Source of the DNA: Halobacteria archaeon
GTDB lineage: Archaea > Halobacteriota > Syntropharchaeia > Alkanophagales > Methanospirareceae
Length of the DNA stretch: 6,501 bases
Reading direction: 5' to 3'
Assembly (NCBI GenBank): GCA_029932715.1
Contig: JAOZPO010000080.1
Span: 1 to 6,501, forward strand
Below are positions 1-5,432 of this stretch, piece after piece. Position 1 is the first letter of the stretch. Every line of letters begins with the position of its first letter. The translations under genes were made by a program, and so were the position numbers. Below the pieces are notes generated by a model that was not told where the DNA came from, made no database searches, and saw nothing but the letters and a program-made list of their open reading frames with translations.

Positions 1-91
1 TTCAACCAGGATTTTACCACCACATTTCTCTATTATCTGTTTCGTCAGCGCAATCCGAGACCAGTGGCAAATGACCCACTCGCTTCAATCT
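1..91 (-). pseudogene. Decayed 3' fragment of a histidine kinase ATPase domain (partial at left edge)
   Basis: Read on the minus strand, three frames together spell a HATPase_c G2-box region. Positions 91-65 give RLKRVGHLP, 65-51 in another frame give TGLGL, and 51-1 in the third frame give ALTKQIIEKCGGKILVE. One missing base near 51 would join the last two pieces into the usual form (TGLGL-ALTKQII..-GGKI.VE) of the ATP-lid end of sensor kinases. The first frame has a TGA at about 87-85 and the TGLGL frame has a stop further upstream, so no single frame is open. The N-terminal part of this kinase is missing: the intact kinase gene ends at 210, just upstream on the same strand. The fragment continues past the window edge. 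The family match rests on motif reading only, and the RLKRVGHLP part is the least certain. Confidence 0.5.
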
Positions 92-164
92 TGTGACCTC
101 AATCTCTCTTTGAGAATAAGCAGTTTTTAACTACTCTATTGCATGAACGAAGATAGGGAATATG

Positions 165-199
165 TCAACGTTTTTCAATTCCAGTCCACGTTTTTGAAT
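165..199. repeat. Two imperfect copies of a 15-base direct repeat, 20-base period
   Basis: TCAACGTTTTTCAAT (165-179) and TCCACGTTTTTGAAT (185-199) match at 13 of 15 positions and lie 20 bases apart, just downstream of the sensor kinase stop codon. The stretch from about 92 to 209 shows no gene. The repeat could be a chance AT-rich duplication or a transcription-end element, and no function can be assigned. Confidence 0.4.
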
Positions 200-209
200 G
201 ACTGATAAT

Positions 210-1685
210 TTACGCATTTTCAATACCAGATTTGTAATTCGTAATTGATTTATCGAATTCTACATAAATTCCCGCCCCTTTATTCCTGATTAGCCCCATT
301 TTACCCATTAACTGGTCCTCAGCCAGCACTCTTACTATTTTTAAGCCAAGTGTATCGGTTTTATAAATGTCAAGCTCTTCCGGAATCCCAACTCCGTTGT
401 CTTTTACTGTTAATTTAATTCTGTCACCGGCGGATTCACGCATAGAAATTTCAATGCTGCCTTCGGTCATGCCAGTAAACGCGTGCTTTAACGCATTGGA
501 TACCAGTTCATTAATGATGAGTCCACAAGGTATCGCCAGAGAAATAGGCAGGGTAATGCCCTCTGCGGTAACCACGGGTGTAATTTTCATTTTAGCTTCT
601 GCATAGATTTGTAACAGAAAAGTTAGCAATCTACGGATAGTACTGCCCATCTCGATCTGTTCTAAACTTTCGCTCTCGTAAAGTTGAGCATGTATAAGCG
701 CCATCGTTTGAATCCTGCTGCGGCTGTCTAAAAGCGGCTCAACAATCTTTTTATCCTTTGCCTTCATTGCTTGCAGATTGAGCAGGCTGGAAATGATCTG
801 GAGATTGTTTTTTACACGGTGGTGAATCTCGCGCAACAATACTTCCTTTTCACGCAGCGATGCTTCAATTTTCTCCTCCGCACGCTTACGTTCGGTGATG
901 TCTCTCCTCAAATCCACGAATTTTATTATCTCTCCATTGTCATCAAATATCGGTGCGCTCTTTATAGAATAGTACTTCCCAAATCTCGCTTCATACCTGT
1001 CGTATGATTCTACCTTTTTCGTTTCTAATGAGTTCATGCAAGGACATTCTTCACCTGGACTATCCGCACCGCTAATGATTTGATAGCATTTTTCCCCTAT
1101 TACTTCCTCTTTGCTCTTTCCAAGAAGTTTCAGCCCACTCTCATTTATGTTTTCTATATTGTAATCTCTGTCAATTATCAGCATGACATCTTCCAAAGAA
1201 TCGAATGAATTACGCCAATCTGCCTCGGCATCTCGTAATAAATCCTCCGCCTGCTTGTGCCCTGTAATTTCCTGCTTCAGTTGTTCATTTGCTTTCATCA
1301 GTTCCTTTGTCCGCGCATCAACTCGCTCTTCCAATTCCTTGTTCAGTTCTCGCAGTTCTTCCCTCCCCTTCGCAATCCTCTCACTTAACGTAGCAACCAC
1401 AAAAGCGATAACTATAAACATAATAACTCGAAAATAGTCGTTGGCAGTCACCATTTCCACCCTACCAAAAATGTGGCTGAAGAGTATCAATAAGGCTAAA
1501 AATATCGCCACCGCTAAACCTTTTCTTCTCCACCATATACATGCCAGAATAATAGGAATGTAAAAGAAGTGTGTAAAAACAGTGTCGGTTTCAAGTATCG
1601 CGTGAAAATAATAAGTGAGAATGCAAGCGCCAGCTAAAAGGATAGATATCACCATAATTTTGTGTTTCTCTTCTTGTTCAACCAT
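210..1685 (-). CDS. Membrane-bound PAS sensor histidine kinase (HisKA_2/HATPase_c)
   Basis: Predicted sensor kinase that autophosphorylates on histidine and passes the phosphate to a response regulator; signal and partner are unknown. Counting from the ATG at 1685 (491 residues), about four hydrophobic segments lie at 9-29, 37-52, 55-73 and 84-99. A charged coiled coil follows (about 102-150), then a PAS domain (about 155-265) ending in the usual DITERKRAEEK linker. The PAS has cysteines at 200, 214 and 216 (the CPC pair). The HisKA_2 box HHRVKNNLQ has the probable phospho-histidine at 289. The ATPase N box is NELVSNALKH (392-401), the G1 box DNGVG (429-433), and a short G2 box LGLKIV starts at 446. 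All key residues are present, so it appears functional. A GTG at 1703 is in frame, but the TATA box at 1727-1739 puts the transcript start near 1704-1710, leaving a short GGTG-containing leader that favours ATG 1685. It reads as a single-gene unit. Confidence 0.9.
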   Translation of the reverse strand: MVEQEEKHKIMVISILLAGACILTYYFHAILETDTVFTHFFYIPIILACIWWRRKGLAVAIFLALLILFSHIFGRVEMVTANDYFRVIMFIVIAFVVATLSERIAKGREELRELNKELEERVDARTKELMKANEQLKQEITGHKQAEDLLRDAEADWRNSFDSLEDVMLIIDRDYNIENINESGLKLLGKSKEEVIGEKCYQIISGADSPGEECPCMNSLETKKVESYDRYEARFGKYYSIKSAPIFDDNGEIIKFVDLRRDITERKRAEEKIEASLREKEVLLREIHHRVKNNLQIISSLLNLQAMKAKDKKIVEPLLDSRSRIQTMALIHAQLYESESLEQIEMGSTIRRLLTFLLQIYAEAKMKITPVVTAEGITLPISLAIPCGLIINELVSNALKHAFTGMTEGSIEISMRESAGDRIKLTVKDNGVGIPEELDIYKTDTLGLKIVRVLAEDQLMGKMGLIRNKGAGIYVEFDKSITNYKSGIENA

Positions 1686-1726
1686 TGCACCACTCACACC
1701 CACTCTTTTGCTTGATGATTGTTATG

Positions 1727-1739
1727 TTATATATTTAAA
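1727..1739 (-). promoter_or_regulatory. TATA box of the sensor kinase gene
   Basis: On the minus strand positions 1739-1727 read TTTAAATATATAA, a strong archaeal TATA-box match. With the usual spacing of about 26 bases, transcription would start near 1704-1710. That gives an almost leaderless message for the GTG at 1703, or a leader of about 20-25 bases for the ATG at 1685. This is by pattern only. Confidence 0.6.
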
Positions 1740-1743
1740 TACT

Positions 1744-1866
1744 TTATGGTGAGTGAACAGGCAGCGTAAAACAAACCGTGCACCCCTTCTCTGATTCTAT
1801 CCAGATACGGCTCTCGTGCACCGCGATTATCCGTTTCACGATGGTTAAACCTTTCCTTTTCTCCAT
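1744..1866 (-). pseudogene. C-terminal remnant of a histidine kinase ATPase domain
   Basis: On the minus strand the frame from 1866 to the TAA at 1744-1746 encodes 40 residues, including GLTIVKRIIAVHESRIWIE (from residue 6) and then SEKG and FTLPV. This is the end of a HATPase_c domain: G2 box, helix, R-I-W-I-E-S-E strand, and the closing F-T-L-P-V. The phosphohistidine, N box and G1 box are absent. It overlaps the last 22 bases of the REC-PAS gene in another frame, exactly where a kinase module should follow the PAS domain. It is best explained as the tail left after an internal deletion of the hybrid kinase plus a frame change. An ATG at 1866-1864 is in frame, but a free 40-residue ATPase end would have no obvious role, so expression is doubtful. 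Confidence 0.75.
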
Positions 1867-2684
1867 ATCATTATTTTATGCCTTTTCCTCATGTTGACAT
1901 CGCGCATGATCCCTCTAAAGCCTACAAGCCGGCTTGCTTTGTTGAAAATGGGCGCAATGCTTGTTTCCTGCTTTCTGATCGAGCCATTTTTATGTAATAG
2001 CTTTATTGGTATGTTTGCTATGCGTTTTGGCTCTCGTGTAAGATCCTCTAACAGCGTTCTAATTCTCTGCTCCTCTTTTGCATCATCTGGAGGGAGGAAC
2101 TCAAATAATGTACAATTAAAAACATCCTCAGGTTTATAACCAATTTTCTCTTCTATTTGTGGACCGCAAAAAGTAAATCTGGCTAATGTATCCATCTCCC
2201 AGGGCAATTCCACTATCCCCTCCACCAGTCCCTTATTATACCTATTTTTAACCTCTTCCAGCAGCTCTCTTATCTTCCGCTTCTCCACTATCTCTCGAAT
2301 GCTGTTCGCCAGTTCTCCACACGGAAGGGCAAGGTTGGCACTCTTTACTATGTATCTATTAGCTCCTTTGTTCAAAGCGTCCATAGCTACCCTCTCCTCT
2401 CCCTTCCCTGTGAATATAATAAAAGGTGTCTCGTTTCCCGCTTTCCTCAACGCCTCCAGTAATTCTATACCATCCATCCCCGGCATCTTGTAATCAGAAA
2501 TAATAGCATCAAAATTCTCCTTCGACACTTTATCCAGCGCTTCTTCAGCCGAAAGTACACTATCTATTTTAAAGTCTTTACCACCCATCCGGTTCAAGAA
2601 ATAGCTTGTTAACTCTATGATCCCTGCATCATCTTCCACATGCAAAATCCGTATTGTGCTTAGGCCATTCAACATGTACAACAT
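1845..2684 (-). CDS. Response regulator receiver-PAS protein, probably a truncated hybrid kinase
   Basis: A 279-residue cytoplasmic protein. Residues 9-135 are a receiver domain: acidic pocket E17-D18-D19, phospho-acceptor D64 in SDYKMPGMDG, T92 in FIIFTGKG, and K114 in GANRYIVKS. A helical linker (about 135-150) leads to a PAS domain (about 152-265) ending GIMRDVN. The PAS ends in MRKRHK where ERKRAEE is normal, and after 14 more residues the frame stops. The tail of a kinase ATPase domain follows in another frame, so the ancestor was probably a REC-PAS-kinase hybrid. The surviving protein could still act as a single-domain-style regulator or phosphate sink, which is inference. No Shine-Dalgarno motif precedes the ATG at 2684, and a TATA-like box about 26 bases upstream fits a leaderless message. 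An alternative ATG lies at 2675. The nearest intact kinase, just downstream, is a candidate partner. Confidence 0.85.
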   Translation of the reverse strand: MLYMLNGLSTIRILHVEDDAGIIELTSYFLNRMGGKDFKIDSVLSAEEALDKVSKENFDAIISDYKMPGMDGIELLEALRKAGNETPFIIFTGKGEERVAMDALNKGANRYIVKSANLALPCGELANSIREIVEKRKIRELLEEVKNRYNKGLVEGIVELPWEMDTLARFTFCGPQIEEKIGYKPEDVFNCTLFEFLPPDDAKEEQRIRTLLEDLTREPKRIANIPIKLLHKNGSIRKQETSIAPIFNKASRLVGFRGIMRDVNMRKRHKIMIWRKGKV

Positions 2685-2702
2685 GCAATTAATAGGACTA
2701 AT

Positions 2703-2742
2703 CGAATATAATAATGTCGTACATTGTAAATTATATTTAAAA
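2703..2742 (-). promoter_or_regulatory. TATA-like boxes for the REC-PAS gene in the divergent intergenic region
   Basis: Two AT-rich boxes face the REC-PAS gene on the minus strand. One is TTTTAAATATAA (2742-2731). The other is ATTATTATATTC (2714-2703), whose spacing places a start at or very near the ATG at 2684, consistent with a leaderless transcript. The 124-base gap 2685-2808 separates divergent genes and appears to hold promoters for both sides. Which box is used cannot be told from sequence alone. Confidence 0.4.
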
Positions 2743-2774
2743 CAATTGACATTTTTTTCCAGTATTCAGAAAGT

Positions 2775-2785
2775 CTTAAATAAAA
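2775..2785 (+). promoter_or_regulatory. TATA-like box for the small membrane protein genes
   Basis: CTTAAATAAAA at 2775-2785 is centred about 28 bases ahead of the ATG at 2809, and no ribosome binding site lies in between. Together these fit a leaderless or nearly leaderless archaeal message starting near 2806. This also supports 2809 rather than the in-frame ATG at 2821 as the start. Confidence 0.4.
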
Positions 2786-2808
2786 CTGGTTCTTATCTTG
2801 TTTTATAA

Positions 2809-3102
2809 ATGTTGATAACCATGACCCGGCTAACGAAACAAAGAGCATTTAAGATGGTGGAGGACAATTTAAGGGAACTGACATATAAGCAGAGACAGAG
2901 ACATGACATTTCTGCGCAGCGGATTGCAGCTCTCGTGATACTAAGCGAGTTAATCCTTATCCTCTTCCTATTCCTTATCTCCTCTTCTGGTTGGACTCCA
3001 CTCGGGATAGTCATCTGTGCGATGATTGTGGGCTCGTTTATAACAAATGTGATATGGTTAGTCCTTATGAGGCGAGAGATAAGGCTAATGGATACGGAAT
3101 GA
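2809..3102 (+). CDS. Small two-helix membrane protein, unrecognised
   Basis: A 97-residue protein I do not recognise. Residues 5-38 are a highly charged, K/R/E/Q-rich, probably helical N-terminus. Two hydrophobic segments follow (about 39-58 and 64-87), joined by a short SSSGWTP turn, and the tail is RREIRLMDTE. The positive charges at both ends predict a hairpin with both termini in the cytoplasm. Its stop codon overlaps the start of the next small membrane gene (ATGA), suggesting translational coupling, and cheR follows on the same strand. The divergent minus-strand neighbour is the REC-PAS gene. An opposing reading frame across 2793-3014 is judged a shadow because it lacks such structure. 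A membrane helper for signalling is possible from context alone, with no direct evidence. Confidence 0.7.
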   Translation: MLITMTRLTKQRAFKMVEDNLRELTYKQRQRHDISAQRIAALVILSELILILFLFLISSSGWTPLGIVICAMIVGSFITNVIWLVLMRREIRLMDTE

Positions 3103-3272
3103 GAAGTGTTTTATTTCCACTCCTTATCTATCTCCTTCTCTTCTTCATGATTCAGTCTGTGCATAATCTTCTCCTCTGTGTCACCGTAACCATCACCATC
3201 TGCGTCACTTTTGCCACTCATCTCTTTCTCATAAACGTACCGAAAAGCTTGTGTTGGGTTCTGAGAGATTGA
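3099..3272 (+). CDS. Very small hydrophobic protein, ATGA-coupled to the upstream gene
   Basis: From the ATG at 3099, which shares its last two bases with the upstream TGA stop, a frame of 57 codons encodes a strongly hydrophobic protein. One probable membrane segment lies at residues 4-20 (LFPLLIYLLLFF core) and another at about 24-46. The end is short and polar (NVPKSLCWVLRD). The four-base overlap and membrane character argue for a second partner of the 97-residue protein, giving four helices in total. Against it: there is no clear ribosome binding site, no family is recognised, and pyrimidine-rich DNA gives hydrophobic reading frames by chance. If it is not coding, the 230 bases between 3103 and 3332 hold only the cheR promoter. 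Confidence 0.45.
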   Translation: MRSVLFPLLIYLLLFFMIQSVHNLLLCVTVTITICVTFATHLFLINVPKSLCWVLRD

Positions 3273-3283
3273 GATACTCCCGG

Positions 3284-3325
3284 CTATAGTTATAATTATT
3301 AGAACTGTTTCCTTTCTTTTTGGTG
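3284..3325 (+). promoter_or_regulatory. cheR promoter and GGTG ribosome binding site
   Basis: CTATAGTTATAATTATT (3284-3300) contains TATA-like boxes that would start transcription around 3315-3321. A pyrimidine-rich stretch (TTTCCTTTCTTTTT) leads into GGTG at 3322-3325, seven bases before the cheR ATG, a good match to the archaeal anti-Shine-Dalgarno sequence. cheR can therefore be transcribed alone as well as from the small-gene promoter upstream. Confidence 0.5.
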
Positions 3326-3332
3326 TAGGGAG

Positions 3333-4157
3333 ATGAGCAACGAAATCGCTTTTAAGCTATTAAAGAAGAAGATATACGAGAAGACGGGAATAGACTGCAG
3401 CTTATACAAAGATACATACCTAAAGCGGCGTATAGACCTGCGGATGAAAGCAATAGGGGTTGGCACCTCTTACAACGAATACTACCGCTATTTAGGAAAG
3501 AATCCAGCCGAGTACGACACGCTTATGGACGGTATAACGATAAACGTCACGGAGTTCTTCCGGGACATAACGACGTTTGATGCGTTCAAAAACGATGTGA
3601 TACCAGAGGTTTTAGCCTATAAGAAGAAGAGAAAGAGCAAGATAATACGTATCTGGAGTGCCGCGTGCTCCATAGGCGAAGAGCCGTATACGATTGGAAT
3701 CATTCTGCACGAGAAACTTGGCACTGAGATAAAGAACTTCCTTATTTCTATACAGGCAACAGATTTAGACGCAAAAGCGTTGAATGTAGCGAAAGCGGGT
3801 ATTTACGATGCCTCGGCACTGAAAAAGCTGAAGAAATTTATGGTATCCCGGTATTTCGATGCCGTTGAGGGTGGCAAATACCGCATAAAGAGCAATGTGA
3901 AGCAGCTTGTGAGGTTCCAGCAGCATGACCTTATATCAGGCAAGAAATTCTTGCATTTTGACGTTATCTTCTGCCGGAATGTCCTGATATACTTCGGTAA
4001 GGAGCTTCAGAACCAGTTATTCCTCGATTTCTACAATGCGCTGAACGATGGCGGCTATCTGATCATAGGCAGAACCGAGACATTGACCGGAGAAGCGCGT
4101 GAGAAACTGTTGTGCGTGAACACAAGAGAGAGGGTGTACAGGAAGGCGGGGACGTAG
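3333..4157 (+). CDS. cheR: Chemotaxis protein methyltransferase CheR
   Basis: S-adenosylmethionine-dependent methyltransferase that esterifies glutamates on chemoreceptors, setting adaptation against the CheB esterase. At 274 residues it has the normal CheR length. The N-terminal helical domain (about 1-85) carries LKRRIDLRM (30-38) and the family signature NVTEFFRD (71-78). In the catalytic domain are the cofactor-binding motif WSAACSIGEEPYT (108-120), ATDLD (142-146), FCRNVLIYF (213-221) and GGYLIIGRTET (240-250). The last differs slightly from the usual GH(S/T)E form. All expected motifs are intact. The start follows a GGTG site at seven-base spacing. Unlike the rest of the chemotaxis genes it lies on the plus strand, converging with cheD, so it is regulated separately from the cheY-cheC-cheC-cheD operon. 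Receptors and CheB are outside the window. Confidence 0.97.
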   Translation: MSNEIAFKLLKKKIYEKTGIDCSLYKDTYLKRRIDLRMKAIGVGTSYNEYYRYLGKNPAEYDTLMDGITINVTEFFRDITTFDAFKNDVIPEVLAYKKKRKSKIIRIWSAACSIGEEPYTIGIILHEKLGTEIKNFLISIQATDLDAKALNVAKAGIYDASALKKLKKFMVSRYFDAVEGGKYRIKSNVKQLVRFQQHDLISGKKFLHFDVIFCRNVLIYFGKELQNQLFLDFYNALNDGGYLIIGRTETLTGEAREKLLCVNTRERVYRKAGT

Positions 4158-4218
4158 AGTTAAAAGATTTCAACGCCTGGATATTGAAAAGCTCAGTAAT
4201 CTGTGTCTTTTTAACTCT
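4156..4218. terminator. Symmetric inverted repeat between convergent cheR and cheD, likely bidirectional terminator
   Basis: AGAGTTAAAAGA (4156-4167) and TCTTTTTAACTCT (4206-4218) are inverted copies differing by one extra A/T, around a 38-base loop. Inside the loop a smaller pair, TTTCAA (4168-4173) and TTGAAA (4184-4189), can also fold. Each arm supplies a T-run to one of the two converging transcripts: plus-strand T-run at 4208-4212, minus-strand T-run in the left arm. The repeat starts inside the cheR stop codon, and cheD ends at 4249. T-runs are the main archaeal termination signal, and the use of the stem is inference. Confidence 0.55.
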
Positions 4219-4248
4219 CAGGGTATAGATTTACACTGATTTTTGAAC

Positions 4249-4749
4249 TTACATTGTTTTCACTCCTTCTTTCGTCTTCACACTAAATTTGCCTGTGCGC
4301 GTATCCAGAGTAACAGTCCGCGCGCATGTCTTACCCGTGTCCTCAGCAATGAGCCTGATTCCCGCCTTCTTTAGCTCCTCTTTTACTACTACCGTGTTCC
4401 TTTCTCCTATCTTTAGCGTATCTATTGCTGTAAACATAGAAGCACCACCTGCTATCTTCGCTACTATCTGCTCCTTCTTTGCTTTGTTGCGTATCATCTC
4501 CTTTAACAGTGCAGGAACCGCATGATTTGCGAATTTGCAGCTCCTTTCCTGATCTCCATTATTACCATCAGGAAGCATTATATGTGCTACTCCACCTACT
4601 TTCGCTGTCCTGTCGTAAAGACTGAGTCCTATGCAAGACCCAAGCCCCATTATTATCAACTGGTGCGGATTATGCGCTACATGCATCTCGCCTATGCCTG
4701 CATAAAGCCTTTTTTCCGTCTGTTCCGAAATCCGCTGTCCGTTAACCAT
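4249..4749 (-). CDS. cheD: Chemoreceptor glutamine deamidase CheD
   Basis: CheD deamidates glutamines on chemoreceptors and, bound to CheC, boosts CheC phosphatase activity. The 166-residue frame from ATG 4749 is full length. It carries GLGSC with catalytic Cys39, GGVAHIMLP with catalytic His56, AKIAGGASMF (97-106), IGERN (114-118), and the closing DTG-R-T-V region (137-147). The Cys-His distance of 17 is the same as Cys27-His44 in Thermotoga CheD. The third residue of that triad, Thr21, aligns with Ile33 here, and Lys139 breaks the usual DTGG. A GTG at 4758 is in frame, but GGAG (4761-4758) overlaps both it and the preceding cheC TAG stop, and is properly spaced for ATG 4749. The gene is therefore tightly coupled to cheC. 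It is the last gene of the chemotaxis operon. Confidence 0.95.
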   Translation of the reverse strand: MVNGQRISEQTEKRLYAGIGEMHVAHNPHQLIIMGLGSCIGLSLYDRTAKVGGVAHIMLPDGNNGDQERSCKFANHAVPALLKEMIRNKAKKEQIVAKIAGGASMFTAIDTLKIGERNTVVVKEELKKAGIRLIAEDTGKTCARTVTLDTRTGKFSVKTKEGVKTM

Positions 4750-4760
4750 TCCATTCACTC

Positions 4761-5405
4761 CTAATTCACTGCTGCATCCAGCATATTCAATATCGTCTTT
4801 AGCCCGTCCATCCGTGGAAACAGCATGATATAGCCGTAGAACCCCTTCTTGCTTTCATCAGTGAAGTCGCACCTGAGCAGGATAATGTAATCTGTCTTTT
4901 CCTTATATGACACGGCAATTATTGCATCTTCCATCATTGCACCCATCATACCGAAGGAAAAAGAAGGCGTGGAAGGCAGCAGTGGAAATTGCAGTAAATC
5001 TGATATGGCATCACAGAACGAAGAAGCAAGTATGTTTCCTATCTCCAGTAATGCCGATTTCTCCATATCGGTCTCTATGCCCTTTGTATCACCTGGCGTT
5101 TTACCCATGAGTATGTCTATGATAGCGAAGGCACTTTTCACAGGGAACAGAATCCGCAGGTTGCCAGTGAACTCGCCATTAAGCTGAAGTGAGATACCCG
5201 CAACTATTTTCTCGGCATCTATCACCTCTTTCGCTTCCGCTATCTGAACCACGTCCGCAGAAGGCATATCTATATCTAATGTCAATCCTGTCATCTCTGC
5301 TAATGAAGTTACCGCATGACATGAAGCTATGTTACCGAGTTCATTCAGTGCGCCCTGCTGAAAAGGGCTTAGTACCAAATCCTCTTCTTTTAATCTTTCA
5401 CCCAT
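4761..5405 (-). CDS. cheC: CheY-P phosphatase CheC, operon copy nearer cheD
   Basis: CheC dephosphorylates CheY-P and binds CheD. This 214-residue protein has both pseudo-symmetric half-sites of the D/S-x3-E-x2-N-x22-P motif. The first is Glu22, Asn25 and Pro48, but with Gly18 in place of the leading Asp/Ser. The second is complete: Ser117, Glu121, Asn124 and Pro147. The E-L-G-N-I and E-I-G-N-I cores are clear. It is a close paralogue of the next gene upstream: residues from LSPF to about 53 and ALASS-like blocks match nearly residue for residue, so this is a tandem duplication. The ATG at 5405 lies 27 bases after the other cheC. Its GGAGG site (5428-5424) is unusually far, 18 bases, from the start, and no better start codon lies between. 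cheD follows with its binding site overlapping this gene's stop. Confidence 0.94.
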   Translation of the reverse strand: MGERLKEEDLVLSPFQQGALNELGNIASCHAVTSLAEMTGLTLDIDMPSADVVQIAEAKEVIDAEKIVAGISLQLNGEFTGNLRILFPVKSAFAIIDILMGKTPGDTKGIETDMEKSALLEIGNILASSFCDAISDLLQFPLLPSTPSFSFGMMGAMMEDAIIAVSYKEKTDYIILLRCDFTDESKKGFYGYIMLFPRMDGLKTILNMLDAAVN

Positions 5406-5423
5406 TTTTTTATTTATTTGCCG

Positions 5424-5428
5424 CCTCC
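5424..5428 (-). promoter_or_regulatory. Distant GGAGG ribosome binding site of the cheD-proximal cheC
   Basis: GGAGG on the minus strand sits 18 bases before the ATG, separated by an A-rich spacer containing AATAAATAA. The only codon in frame between them that resembles a start is ATA. The other cheC has the same AATAAATAA word and a similarly long gap, which suggests a leader shared since the gene duplication. Confidence 0.4.
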
Positions 5429-5432
5429 TTTT

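Noticed and set aside
1..110. Minus-strand RLKRVGHLPLVSD reading as the N-terminus of a transposase (IS1634-like)
   Set aside because: The frame stops after about 40 codons, no terminal inverted repeat is visible, and the combined frames fit a kinase ATPase G2 box better. I could not exclude it fully, so the remnant call is kept at moderate confidence.
2793..3014. Minus-strand reading frame opposite the 97-residue membrane protein
   Set aside because: It is cysteine- and serine-rich without domain-like pattern, has no ribosome binding site, and lies opposite a frame with clear membrane-hairpin layout.
2809..3272. The two small membrane frames as one gene broken by a frameshift
   Set aside because: The first protein has a natural charged C-terminus after its second helix and the second begins with an ATG in an ATGA overlap, so two coupled genes fit better; sequencing error cannot be excluded.
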